Positions 42,996 to 51,103 of a stretch of 64,000 bases of DNA are shown in pieces. The stretch's first letter is position 1, and every line of letters starts with the position of its first letter. Source of the stretch: JANOSH01 sp031415695. Its GTDB lineage: Bacteria > Actinomycetota > Acidimicrobiia > Acidimicrobiales > Ilumatobacteraceae. The notes beneath the pieces are model-generated. The model was not told the origin of the DNA, did no database searches, and was given only the letters and a program-made list of their open reading frames with translations. Made by a program: the position numbers and the translations under genes. The stretch is from positions 1 through 64,000 of the forward strand of contig JANOSH010000068.1 in NCBI GenBank assembly GCA_031415695.1, given 5' to 3'.

Positions 42996-44198
42996 TCACG
43001 CAAGGAGCATGACGTCGACCTCATCGCCAGCAGCTACGCCGTTTCCATCGGCGACATAAGCAATCGCATTGGCGAGAGCAGTGGCTGCGAGCTGATGACT
43101 GCCCTGCTCACCACCGGAGCGAACGTGCAGACGACCGTCGGGATCAAATGCGGCATGCACTCGGGTCAGATGAAGCTTTCCGTCGGGCCGACGCGCCAAC
43201 CCGTCGTCGGACACAGCCCGAATGACCTGGCGGTCGGCGGTGGCCGCACTATGACCCATCATCGAACGCAATGCCGGGCGCGCCAACACCTCGAAACTCA
43301 CCATTGACGACACAGGATTTCCCGGGAGCCCAAACACTGGTTTGCCCTCCAGGGTGCCGAACGCGAACGGTTTGGCCGGTTTGATGGCGATCTGCATCCA
43401 GCGCATGTCGGCGATACGCGACAGCACCGCTTTAACAACGTCGAAATCGCCCATACTGACCCCACCGCTCGATACCACGGCGTCGCAACCCGTCACAGCG
43501 GATCTGAGCACCAACTCCAACGCGGCTTCGTCGTCGCGAACGTTGCCAAGATCGATGGCATCGCACCCGGCCTGACGCACCATGGCCAGCAGCATCTTGC
43601 GATTACTCTCTCGTATCTCGCCGGGCCGCAATGGACGGTCGTCTTCAACCAATTCGTCGCCGGTGGAAATGACCCCGACCTTTGCCGACCCAAACACCAG
43701 TACCGACCGACACCCAATAGACGACAGCACACCAATGTGCGCCGGGCCGAGGATCGTGCCGGCTCGAAACACCAGATCACCTTGGCGGACGTCGCTAGCC
43801 GAACGCCGAATGGCATCGCCCGCTTTCAACGACTTGGTCAGGGTGACATGGCCGTCAACCACCGAGGTGTCCTCGACCATGCAAATGGCATCGGCGCCAT
43901 CGGGTAGAGGCGCACCGGTCATGATCCTGACGGCCTCACCCGGCCCGATCGGTACGAGCGCGGCCGCTCCGGCGGCCACCGTGTCGACAATAGTGAGCGA
44001 CACCCCGGCCGAGCACACATCGGCCGATCGAACCGCGAACCCATCGACCGCGCTGTTGTCGAAGGGTGGAACATCTTCCAGCGCCGACACATCGGCTGCC
44101 AGCACCAAGCCCAGCACAGCCGACAGCGCCAGTTCCACAGGGCGTAATGGGAAACACCGAGCGAAGACGTGTGCTCGGGCATCATCGAGAGGCAACAT
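42996..44198 (-). CDS. moeA: Molybdopterin molybdenumtransferase MoeA
   Basis: A 400-aa MoeA from the ATG at 44198 (MLPLDDARAHVFARCFPL). Signatures include DNSAVDGFAVR, VRIMTGAPLPDGADA, VISTGDELVEDDRPLRPGEIRESN, SSGGVSMGDFD and FGLPGNPVSSMVSFE. It inserts molybdate into adenylated molybdopterin. First gene of the moeA-moaA-moaC operon. Its start codon directly abuts the start codon of the divergent gene on the other strand, so the two genes have no intergenic DNA. Confidence 0.94.
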   Translation of the reverse strand: MLPLDDARAHVFARCFPLRPVELALSAVLGLVLAADVSALEDVPPFDNSAVDGFAVRSADVCSAGVSLTIVDTVAAGAAALVPIGPGEAVRIMTGAPLPDGADAICMVEDTSVVDGHVTLTKSLKAGDAIRRSASDVRQGDLVFRAGTILGPAHIGVLSSIGCRSVLVFGSAKVGVISTGDELVEDDRPLRPGEIRESNRKMLLAMVRQAGCDAIDLGNVRDDEAALELVLRSAVTGCDAVVSSGGVSMGDFDVVKAVLSRIADMRWMQIAIKPAKPFAFGTLEGKPVFGLPGNPVSSMVSFEVLARPALRSMMGHSAATADRQVIRAVSDDGLARRPDGKLHLTRVHAAFDPDGRLHVRSGGEQGSHQLAATALANAIAYVADGNGVAAGDEVDVMLLA

Positions 44199-44726
44199 AT
44201 GAACATGGTAAACCGTGAACCGATCCACGCTCGATGGCTGTCAACCGACGGCGCCCGCGAGGAACTGTTGCAGCTGAGCTGGGAAAACGGCGGCTGGACG
44301 GCCGATGTCACGGTGACCGGGAACGATCTTCAGTACGTCATGCGCCTTGACGAGTCCGGGGCGTTGCGGCAGTTCTTACTCTTTCGTGACGCCGAAGACG
44401 CTGACCTGTGGTTGGCATACGACGGCGAACGTTGGGGCGAGGTGAACGGTACCGTGCGGGACGATTTGCGATTGTGCACGACGCTTGCACTCGATGCCTC
44501 ACCGTGCAGCCGTGCGTTCGCGACCATCTATCTGAGCGTGGCCGGTATCGACCACGCGCATCTCTGGGTAGGAATGATCGACACCGAACGGCTCGAGATC
44601 ACACCAACGCTGGTCGAGTACATGCGTACTGGCGAGCGAGAATGGAGCGTCGGGGGTACGCCAGTAGAGATCGATTCGAATGGGCTACCGCTTGACGTTG
44701 TGCCGCATAGCCGCCGCACCGTCTGA
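44199..44726 (+). CDS. Putative glycolipid-binding family protein
   Basis: About 175 aa from the ATG at 44199, with GAGAGG 7 nt upstream; an ATG at 44205 is also possible. The pattern HARWLSTDG, LQYVMRL, LWLAYDGERWGEVNG, LRLCTTLALDASPCSRAFATIYL and EITPTLVEYMRTGEREW matches the putative glycolipid-binding (PF06475) family, a beta-rich fold of unknown exact role. No signal peptide is seen. Start-to-start with moeA on the other strand, its promoter must lie inside moeA. Confidence 0.65.
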   Translation: MNMVNREPIHARWLSTDGAREELLQLSWENGGWTADVTVTGNDLQYVMRLDESGALRQFLLFRDAEDADLWLAYDGERWGEVNGTVRDDLRLCTTLALDASPCSRAFATIYLSVAGIDHAHLWVGMIDTERLEITPTLVEYMRTGEREWSVGGTPVEIDSNGLPLDVVPHSRRTV

Positions 44727-44730
44727 ACGT

Positions 44731-45615
44731 TTAGCAAATACCTTCGCGTCGAGCAATCTCACCGAGCGCCTGACGAAACGAGGAGCCGAGCTCGGGATGC
44801 TTGAGCGCGAGTTCTACTGTCGCCCGCAGCCAGTCGAGTTTGTTACCCGTGTCGTATCGACCAGTCGTGAACGGCAACGCATGGAATGTCTCGGTAGCCA
44901 GCAGCATGACCATGGCGTCCGTGAGCTGAAGTTCACCCCCGGCGCCGGGCGTCAGCCTCTCGATGCAATCGAAAATGGCAGGCGTGAGTAGATAGCGCCC
45001 CATTATGGCCATGTCGCTCGGGGCGTCGGCGGGTTTTGGCTTTTCGACCATTCCGACAACCTCGACCAGTCCGTTGTCGTCGGCTGGACCACGCGGCGCG
45101 ACCACGCCGTATGCGCCGATCTCGTCGGGCCCGAACTGTTTGACCGCCACAATCGAGCCGCGAGTGAGTCGGTGGGCAGCAACCATGTTGGTCAAAAGCT
45201 TTGAATCGGCGGCCATCAAATCGTCAGGAAGCATGACCACAAACGGTTCGTTCCCGACGAAACTCCTCGCCATTCCGACGGCGTGTCCAAGGCCACGAGG
45301 GTTGTGCTGTCGGACGAAATGCAGGTTCGCCATCTCGGCAATCATTTGCATTTCCTTGGCAACCGAATCCTTGCCGGCACGCTCGAGAGCCGCCTCAAGC
45401 TCGGGCGAACGATCGAAATGATCCTCAATGGTCTTTTTTGAGCGACCTGTGACGACCAAGATGTCGGTAATGCCGGCCCGCACGGCTTCTTCTACAACGT
45501 ATTGGATGCCGGGCTTATCGACCAGCGGCAACATTTCCTTCGGCATCGACTTCGTGGCAGGCAAGAACCGGGTTCCCATACCGGCTGCCGGGATGACTGC
45601 TTTACGAACACGCAC
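44731..45615 (-). CDS. galU: UTP-glucose-1-phosphate uridylyltransferase
   Basis: A 294-aa nucleotidyltransferase: VIPAAGMGTRFLPATKSMPKEMLPLVDKP at the N-terminus, IVVTGRSKKTIEDHFD, VMLPDDLM, VGMVEKPKP and GRYDTGNKLDWLRATVE are the GalU signatures. It makes UDP-glucose for polysaccharide, glycolipid and trehalose synthesis. Complete and canonical. Convergent with the glycolipid-binding gene, 4 nt apart. Confidence 0.95.
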   Translation of the reverse strand: MRVRKAVIPAAGMGTRFLPATKSMPKEMLPLVDKPGIQYVVEEAVRAGITDILVVTGRSKKTIEDHFDRSPELEAALERAGKDSVAKEMQMIAEMANLHFVRQHNPRGLGHAVGMARSFVGNEPFVVMLPDDLMAADSKLLTNMVAAHRLTRGSIVAVKQFGPDEIGAYGVVAPRGPADDNGLVEVVGMVEKPKPADAPSDMAIMGRYLLTPAIFDCIERLTPGAGGELQLTDAMVMLLATETFHALPFTTGRYDTGNKLDWLRATVELALKHPELGSSFRQALGEIARREGIC

Positions 45616-45755
45616 ACTGGCAAGGCTACGCGACGACGGGCCGCCTGTTCACTCGGCCAATCAGCCTATTTTGTGGTTGGTTGGCCGCATGCTGCGAAGC
45701 GCCGCTACAATTGGCACTCACCGGCGGAGACTGCCAATTTACGCAAGGAATATGC

Positions 45756-46124
45756 ATGCCCACCTACGTGTATAAGTTCGTCGATACCCAAGGAACCTTC
45801 GAGGTCCAACAGAGCTTCAAGGATGACCCATTGACCGAGGCCATCAACCCGGTCGACGGCAAGCTGCATCCCGTAAAGAAGGTTTTCATGCCGGTCGGCG
45901 TCACCTTCAAGGGTGGTGGCTTCTACAAAACCGACAGCCGAGGCGGTTCGTCCTCGTCGTCGGCCAGTTCGTCCGGCACCTCGTCGGGGTCGTCTGAATC
46001 GTCAGGGTCGTCAGAATCGAATGGGTCGAATGGGTCGAATGGGTCGTCGGAATCCTCGAACAGCACCACCAAACCAACAGCTCCAGCGCCGTCGGCACCC
46101 ACCAGCACGTCGTCGTCCGACTAG
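45756..46124 (+). CDS. FmdB-like protein without zinc cysteines, with Ser-rich tail
   Basis: A 122-aa protein starting MPTYVYKFVDTQGTFEVQQSF, after an AAGGAA ribosome-binding site. The first ~65 residues align with FmdB-family zinc ribbons (MPTYEYxCxxCG...GVxFKGxGFYxTD), ending here in VGVTFKGGGFYKTDSRGG. All four zinc-binding cysteines are replaced: none remain in the whole protein. The second half is low-complexity Ser/Gly/Asn/Glu followed by a Thr/Pro/Ser end, encoded in part by near-exact GAATGGGTC repeats. Expected role of FmdB proteins is poorly defined; this version cannot bind zinc in the usual way. Divergent from galU. Confidence 0.8.
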   Translation: MPTYVYKFVDTQGTFEVQQSFKDDPLTEAINPVDGKLHPVKKVFMPVGVTFKGGGFYKTDSRGGSSSSSASSSGTSSGSSESSGSSESNGSNGSNGSSESSNSTTKPTAPAPSAPTSTSSSD

Positions 46125-46133
46125 TCTTGCTCG

Positions 46134-46183
46134 TACGACCTCGGTCGTAGCCCTTCCCCCGTTGTACGAGCCGTATACGGCTC
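46134..46183 (+). terminator. Two palindromes after the FmdB-like gene
   Basis: TACGACC-TC-GGTCGTA (46134-46149) and a perfect 16-nt palindrome GAGCCGTATACGGCTC (46168-46183) stand in the 80-nt gap between the FmdB-like gene and the next one. There is no clear T-run after either. They may form a transcription end or a protein-binding site for the downstream gene, whose GGAGG site follows at once. Confidence 0.45.
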
Positions 46184-46204
46184 AGCTCATTCGGAGGTAG
46201 AAGG

Positions 46205-46585
46205 ATGTATCGATATCTTGCCCGGGGTCGTCGCGTTCTTGCGCGTCGCCCACTGTTCTATTGGTTGTTCGTCGCTGTCGTTGCGGTGGCAGTGGGAACC
46301 ACAACTGGATCGGCTACTCCCCCGCCCAAACCAGCAAATCTGGCGGCGAGCGAAACCGCGGTCCCTGCCGGTACCCGCGGCGTGAGCACTGCGAATCCCC
46401 GCGGGCTGAAGCTGCGCCAGGGCGACCTTGTCGATGTAATCGGTGTCGCTACCGAGGTCGAAGTCATCAGCGTCGACGACGAGACAGTGCTGCTCGCAGT
46501 GCCCGAAGCAGCTGTCTCGGGTGTTGCTCAGGCGCTCGCCGACAACCTCACCAGCCTGGCCTTGTTCGCACGGGCCCCTCGCTAA
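46205..46585 (+). CDS. Membrane-anchored protein with SAF-like domain, function unknown
   Basis: A 126-aa protein with a single N-terminal membrane anchor (RPLFYWLFVAVVAVAVGTT, residues ~15-33) and an extracytoplasmic part. RGLKLRQGDLVDVIGVATEVEVISVDDETVLLAVPEAAVSGVAQAL resembles the CpaB/RcpC SAF-type domain of pilus assembly proteins. No other pilus genes are nearby. A GGAGG ribosome-binding site precedes the ATG. Function unknown; a pilus or secretion accessory role is only a hint. Confidence 0.65.
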   Translation: MYRYLARGRRVLARRPLFYWLFVAVVAVAVGTTTGSATPPPKPANLAASETAVPAGTRGVSTANPRGLKLRQGDLVDVIGVATEVEVISVDDETVLLAVPEAAVSGVAQALADNLTSLALFARAPR

Positions 46586-46595
46586 CGGGCGGCGG

Positions 46596-47303
46596 TCAGT
46601 ACGTGGAGGGCACGATTCGTGGCTTCCACGGCCGGGCCGGGTCACTGTGGTGACCTACGACAACGCCGTGGCGCAAGGCTGCCAAGAAATCGGCAGGGCC
46701 GTCGAAGTCGGGCATCTCCATGAACGCCGCACCAAGAGCGTCGGGCACATGAGCGTCGCTGCCAGCACCGGCGGCCAGATCGTGGGCCAGCGCGTACTCA
46801 GCGGCACGCCGGTTCAGACTCTGGAGCGATGTCTTGGCATTGAACACCTCGATGGCGTCGATGAGCCCGGCCGACACCATGTCGTCAAGCACCGGTTCGG
46901 CCAAGTTCCTACGCATCGGATCAAACGGATGAGGCACATACACCACGCCGCCCTGGGCACGAATATTGGCCGCTGCCTCGTGTGGTGGGGTGCCAAACGG
47001 AACGTGCTCGGTGAGGAACAGCCCGATGATCTCACCGGCATGGGTCCGCAGTTCCTCGCCGACCACCACCCGACAGCCAAGCGATTCAACAAGTTGCACC
47101 GCGCCCTTTATGGCGTTGTGATCGGTGATACACAGCACGTCGATACCGCTGTCAGCTACCGCCTCGACGAGTTCGTCGGGGGTGGTGGTCGAATCGCCGC
47201 TCCACATGGTGTGCGAATGCATATCAACCCGAACCCATCCGACACGACAGGGCACGCCCAGATGTGGATGTCGCTTGATCCCCGTCGCTGTTGGTACTGG
47301 CAC
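46596..47303 (-). CDS. PHP-domain metal-dependent phosphoesterase
   Basis: Up to 235 aa; the start is uncertain (ATG at 47303 or GTG at 47255), since conservation begins at VDMHSHTMWSGDS. PHP metal ligands are visible: MHSHT, CITDHNAI, VGEELRT, VYVPHPFDP and GAGSDAH. PHP proteins of this stand-alone type (YciV/TrpH-like) hydrolyse nucleotide 3',5'-bisphosphates or other phosphoesters. It is convergent with the SAF-like gene (10 nt). Confidence 0.85.
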   Translation of the reverse strand: MPVPTATGIKRHPHLGVPCRVGWVRVDMHSHTMWSGDSTTTPDELVEAVADSGIDVLCITDHNAIKGAVQLVESLGCRVVVGEELRTHAGEIIGLFLTEHVPFGTPPHEAAANIRAQGGVVYVPHPFDPMRRNLAEPVLDDMVSAGLIDAIEVFNAKTSLQSLNRRAAEYALAHDLAAGAGSDAHVPDALGAAFMEMPDFDGPADFLAALRHGVVVGHHSDPARPWKPRIVPSTY

Positions 47304-47341
47304 GGCAGCGACACTAGCGGCGTGCTCGATGCCAGGTCATG

Positions 47342-47379
47342 TTGTACCGTTTATTGTACCGGTACGGTATGTTGTACAT
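47342..47379. promoter_or_regulatory. Symmetric four-GTAC operator of the yefM-yoeB module
   Basis: GTAC occurs at 47344, 47356, 47362 and 47374. The four copies are mirror-symmetric about 47360.5; the inner pair forms GTACCGGTAC and is flanked by TACCG/CGGTA arms. The outer copies lie in TTGTAC. This ends at the antitoxin ATG. Enterobacterial yefM operators also contain palindromic TGTACA-like sites bound by YefM-YoeB, so autoregulation is very likely. Confidence 0.75.
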
Positions 47380-47631
47380 ATGTCGATAACCGCCACGGAA
47401 GCACGACGTCGCCTCTTTCCCCTTATTCGTCAAGTGAACGACGATGCGGCATCGGTTGAAATCGTCACCAACGAGTACTCTGCCTACCTAGTCCCGAAGG
47501 CGGAATATGACGCGCTCATGGAGACCGCGTTCCTGCTGCGCTCCCCTATAAACGCTCGACATCTTGCAGAGTCGATTTCTCAGTACCGAAGCGGTGAGGC
47601 CACGCAACGAGCACTCATCGACACCGAGTGA
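47380..47631 (+). CDS. yefM: YefM/Phd-family antitoxin
   Basis: An 83-aa antitoxin: MSITATEARRRLFPLIRQVN at the DNA-binding N-terminus, then VEIVTNEYSAYLVPKAEYDAL, and an acidic tail. It should neutralise the YoeB-like toxin and repress through the GTAC operator just upstream. A longer reading frame upstream is a shadow of the PHP gene. Its stop overlaps the toxin start (GTGA). Confidence 0.93.
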   Translation: MSITATEARRRLFPLIRQVNDDAASVEIVTNEYSAYLVPKAEYDALMETAFLLRSPINARHLAESISQYRSGEATQRALIDTE

Positions 47632-47891
47632 GGCGGGTCACATTCACCGACAACGCTTGGACTGACTACACGTCCTGGCTCAGCCTCGACCGTCACATGC
47701 TCAAGCGGATCAACCGACTTATTGTGGAGGCACAACGTGATCCGTTCGCAGGTATCGGCAAGCCTGAGCCGCTGCGGGGTCAACTCGCCGGATTCTGGTC
47801 CCGGCGCATAGATGGAGAACACCGCCTCGTGTACGCCGTTACCGATAGCGACATCACTATCATCGCCGCCCGTGGCCACTACGACATCTAG
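47628..47891 (+). CDS. yoeB: YoeB/Txe-family toxin
   Basis: An 87-aa basic protein from a GTG: RVTFTDNAWTDYTSWLSLDR, KRINRLIVEAQRDPFAGIGKPEPLRGQLAGFWSRRIDGEHRLVYAV and AARGHYD. These are the hallmark segments of YoeB, a ribosome-dependent mRNA endonuclease; the RR, E, R and C-terminal H-Y active residues are kept. Complete, so the module looks functional. Confidence 0.94.
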   Translation: MRRVTFTDNAWTDYTSWLSLDRHMLKRINRLIVEAQRDPFAGIGKPEPLRGQLAGFWSRRIDGEHRLVYAVTDSDITIIAARGHYDI

Positions 47892-47897
47892 TACGGG

Positions 47898-48506
47898 TCA
47901 ACTCGTCGAGACAGTTGCGGTCAACACGTCGAACTTTGTACGGACAAGTTCGTCGATGAGTGCACCATGATCGACACTGCGTTTGCCCGTGCGGGCATCG
48001 GCTGCAGTGGAACGATAGAACGCCGGCTGAGCGGTGCCCGTTGGACCCGCCTCGACTATGGAGGCGGAATTGATCGGCCGAAGAACGCCTGGGTAGTGAC
48101 GCTCAAGGCTTCTTAGGAACCAGATGGCGTCGGCCTTGGGCAACGCTGCTTTCAAACCCGCCATAGTCTCATCGGCAGCGTCTTTCAAGCTCAGCCCAGA
48201 CGCAACTTCGACCGGCAGTTTCGTGCGGCGATCCTGCACAGTAACCCGCGCCGTACGAAAGACGAACTCGACATCACCACCCTCATCAGGCCCAAATTCC
48301 ACTTTGACCACCCGACCCACTACAACTCGGTCGGCGCCTTTGGCCAAGCTAGCCACCGAATCGAAATACTCGGCTTCAACCCCGCCGCCGCCCGCAAAGT
48401 CCGTGGTCTTCGACGTGGACGAGGAAGCGCACGCGGAACCAGCGAGAGCCAATGCCAAAATCGAATAATCGTACGTTCGATTCGGTTCCTCACAGGTAGT
48501 TCGCAA
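47898..48506 (-). CDS. Predicted lipoprotein, function unknown
   Basis: A 202-aa frame beginning at a TTG. The early segment ILALALAGSACASSS looks like a lipobox (GSAC), but the preceding stretch is polar and lacks a clear basic n-region, so the start is doubtful. The rest (VVVGRVVKVEFGP, RTARVTVQDRRTKLPVEVASG, DAIWFLRS) has the look of small secreted actinobacterial proteins and matches no named family. It is convergent with yoeB. The truncated ppc fragment lies immediately upstream, so its 5' end may have been rebuilt by a deletion. Confidence 0.55.
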   Translation of the reverse strand: MRTTCEEPNRTYDYSILALALAGSACASSSTSKTTDFAGGGGVEAEYFDSVASLAKGADRVVVGRVVKVEFGPDEGGDVEFVFRTARVTVQDRRTKLPVEVASGLSLKDAADETMAGLKAALPKADAIWFLRSLERHYPGVLRPINSASIVEAGPTGTAQPAFYRSTAADARTGKRSVDHGALIDELVRTKFDVLTATVSTS

Positions 48507-48520
48507 TCAGGTGAGACTTG

Positions 48521-48805
48521 TCATGCGTAGTTGCGAGCCACTGGAAGGCACGTGGCGGATTTCCCAATGTTGGCAAGTAGTGAGAAATAGCTGAAGGCCC
48601 GAATCACGTGCAATCCATCGGCCAAGGCCAACGAGTCAAGCAGGGCAGGTAGCTCGCTTTGGCCGTTCGGTCCTACCGACACCCGACGAATAGATTCGAC
48701 CAGATCCAGCGTCTCGGCACCAGCTTGATCAGCAATCACATCGCCGAGCATTTTCCCGAGCAGGCGAATGTCGTCGCTAAGCGCGTCAGGTGGTGCAGTC
48801 ATCAC
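48521..48805 (-). pseudogene. ppc: 5' remnant of phosphoenolpyruvate carboxylase
   Basis: A 94-codon frame that begins like a normal gene (LSDDIRLLGKMLGDVIADQAGAE, then LDLVESIRRVSV and LHVIRAFSYFSLLANI) and is unmistakably the N-terminal ~85 residues of PEP carboxylase, an enzyme of about 900 residues. After LLAN the family sequence is lost and a stop follows. Everything downstream belongs to an unrelated lipoprotein frame, so the rest of ppc has been deleted. Not functional as PEP carboxylase. Confidence 0.85.
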
Positions 48806-48923
48806 CGCAAGAATACGTCGTGTCCGGCGCCCGGGTTCGGGGCCGGTATCTTGAGTGGACCAAGCCGATTCGCAGACTCATTAGCTCATGCGCCCGAGCC
48901 CGTGTGCGCTCTAGCATCGATAT

Positions 48924-49730
48924 GTGCCGCGACGAATGTTTCTCACTGGAGGTCACGGCTACCTCGGTCGTGCTCTGACACGGGCCGCAACGTCGGCAGG
49001 CTGGATGGTATTCGAGCCGTCGCGAAGCGAACTCGACATTCGTAATGAATGGGCCGTTCGCGAGGCGGTGACCGATAGCCGCGCCGATGTCGTGGTGAAC
49101 TGCGCATACATCCAGTCTGGGTCCGAGGCGTGGAGCACCAACGTCGATGGTGTCTCGACCATCGCTCGCGCGTCAGTCGCAGCGGGAGCGCGTCTAATCC
49201 ACCTGTCTACCGATGTGGTTTTCCCAGGCCGCAGCACGCCCTACGACGAGGGCGCCGAAACAAGCCCGGTCCACGACTACGGACGGTCTAAGGCCGCCGC
49301 CGAGGCATCGTTGGCCATGATCGACCCGAACGCCGCGGTCATACGCACAAGCATCCTGTACGACACCGAACACGTCTCGCGCCAGCTGCGCACCATTCTC
49401 GACGCGGCAAAAGGTGACGTGCCGTTTGAGTTCTTCGTCGATGAAATCCGCTCGTTCACGCCGGTACACGATCTGGCGTCATCCATTATGGACCTCTGCT
49501 ATCACGACTACGCTGGCGTGTTGCATGTCGCCGGTCCCGAACCGATCAGTCGCTACGACTTCGCGTGCCGGTACGCCAAACGCCACGGATTCAACCCCGA
49601 CAAGATCCGGCCCAGCGCTATCGAAGAACGCCACGGCCCACGTCCAGCACGGGTCGTTCTTGACTCGGCGAAGTCGGCTGGTTTGCTCACCACGCGTGTA
49701 CGAGGCGTTACCGAGCTACTCGGCATGTAG
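48924..49730 (+). CDS. RmlD-like dTDP-4-dehydrorhamnose reductase family SDR
   Basis: A 268-aa extended SDR from a GTG: MFLTGGHGYLGRALTRAA, VVVNCAY, STDVVFPG and YGRSKAAAEASL (catalytic Tyr/Lys), with ILYDTEH, FTPVHDLASSIMDLC and LHVAGPEPISRYDFA. The layout matches RmlD, which reduces dTDP-6-deoxy-lyxo-4-hexulose to dTDP-rhamnose, but the other rml genes are absent here, so another NDP-sugar or MAT2B-like role is possible. Confidence 0.82.
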   Translation: MPRRMFLTGGHGYLGRALTRAATSAGWMVFEPSRSELDIRNEWAVREAVTDSRADVVVNCAYIQSGSEAWSTNVDGVSTIARASVAAGARLIHLSTDVVFPGRSTPYDEGAETSPVHDYGRSKAAAEASLAMIDPNAAVIRTSILYDTEHVSRQLRTILDAAKGDVPFEFFVDEIRSFTPVHDLASSIMDLCYHDYAGVLHVAGPEPISRYDFACRYAKRHGFNPDKIRPSAIEERHGPRPARVVLDSAKSAGLLTTRVRGVTELLGM

Positions 49731-49747
49731 AACGATGTTCGGGGGTG

Positions 49748-51103
49748 CTAGGCCCCAGACATCGAGATACCGTCAATTACCAGCGATAGGCCGGCAGCGC
49801 GTGACGGTAGCCAATCGAGATCGCCACCGATGGCGACAATGTCGAGCAACATACGCTGGAGCGTGGACGCAATCGTGAACTCGCGCAGCGGGGCACCAAG
49901 CTGGCCGTTGGTAATTTGCAGTCCAGCGGCACCAGTGGAGAAATCGCCGGAGATAGCGTTGACCCCGGAGTGCAAACCTTGCACCTGTTGGATAAGCACT
50001 CCGTCAGAGACGTCGGCAATCAGCTCGGCTTGGGTTTTCGTACCCGGAACGAGCGACAAGGCGATGCATCCGCATCCCGGCGCACCTTTGTATCCACCGC
50101 GGTTGGCGTTACCAGTTGAGGCCGAGTTCGAGCGCCGTCCGCTGTAGCTCGACTGAACAAACATCTTTAGGATGCCGTCTTCAATGAGGACATTGTGTCG
50201 TGTCGCCAAGCCTTCACCATCGACTTCGCTCGCCGTGTAGGCCAGCGGATTAGTCGGGTCGTCAACCATGGTGAGCGCAACCGGAGCAACCCGTTCGCCC
50301 AGCCGGTTGGCGAAGATCGACCGACCCTTCAGCACCGATTCACCATTCAGCGTGGAGCCGATAATCGACAAGAAGCTTGCGGTCACCATCGGGTCGAGAA
50401 CCACCGTCGTGCGCCGACTCGTGGGCTTGGTCGCACCCAACAACTCGGTCGCGCGGCGAACACCGTCGGCCGCCGCTTTCACGGCATCGAGGTTGCCAGG
50501 GTCACGGCTCACCGAATAGCCATAACCGGTTTGGGTTTCATCGCCATCGTCGGCCAACGTTCCAATCGACAAGACGCAGCCACTCTCGCGACCGAACACG
50601 GCAATACCTGTCGACGTAGCAACCGCACCTTCAGCGAGCACATCGGAGTATTCCGACGCCTCGACACGAATACGCTTGTCGCCCGCCAAAGCAAGCCGTT
50701 CAAGTTCAAGCGCTAGGCGAACCTTTTCCTGCGACGGAAACGACGCCAACGCATCGCTCCACAACTCCTGACGGACGACCTCGACACCGTCGGGCTCCGC
50801 TAGACCAGCCCACTCATCGGAGGTACCGAACTCGACATTGTCGCGAGCGTCGGCCAACGCCTCGATCAGGCTCGGCTCGTCGAGCGCTCCGGTATAAGCA
50901 AAGCCGGTGCGGCCATTCTTGATGACTCGAATACCCGCGCCCTCGCTCAACGCCGACTGCAACTGCTCGATATCACCCTCGTATACCCGTACCGAGGTGT
51001 CGCTGGCCCGCGATACATAGGCTTCGATCTGTTCGCCCGGTTTGGCCTGGTCGGCAATCCGCCGCGCCACCGCCAAAAGGTCGGGCGAGGATGCCACGGT
51101 CAT
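49748..51103 (-). CDS. tldE: TldE/PmbA metalloprotease subunit
   Basis: A 451-aa protein of the TldD/PmbA family from the ATG at 51103, which overlaps the tldD stop (ATGA). It has IRVIKNGRTGFAYTGALDE, TVVLDPMVTASFLSIIGSTLNGESV and CIALSLVPGTKTQAELI, and lacks the HExxH motif, as expected for the TldE partner. TldD/TldE forms a heterodimeric protease that cleaves unfolded peptides, e.g. leader peptides of modified peptides and the CcdA antitoxin in E. coli. Confidence 0.92.
   Translation of the reverse strand: MTVASSPDLLAVARRIADQAKPGEQIEAYVSRASDTSVRVYEGDIEQLQSALSEGAGIRVIKNGRTGFAYTGALDEPSLIEALADARDNVEFGTSDEWAGLAEPDGVEVVRQELWSDALASFPSQEKVRLALELERLALAGDKRIRVEASEYSDVLAEGAVATSTGIAVFGRESGCVLSIGTLADDGDETQTGYGYSVSRDPGNLDAVKAAADGVRRATELLGATKPTSRRTTVVLDPMVTASFLSIIGSTLNGESVLKGRSIFANRLGERVAPVALTMVDDPTNPLAYTASEVDGEGLATRHNVLIEDGILKMFVQSSYSGRRSNSASTGNANRGGYKGAPGCGCIALSLVPGTKTQAELIADVSDGVLIQQVQGLHSGVNAISGDFSTGAAGLQITNGQLGAPLREFTIASTLQRMLLDIVAIGGDLDWLPSRAAGLSLVIDGISMSGA

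Noticed and set aside
45940..46080. CRISPR-like or minisatellite array in the FmdB-like gene
   Set aside because: The 9-nt repeats are low-complexity coding sequence for Ser/Asn/Gly and lie within an ORF.
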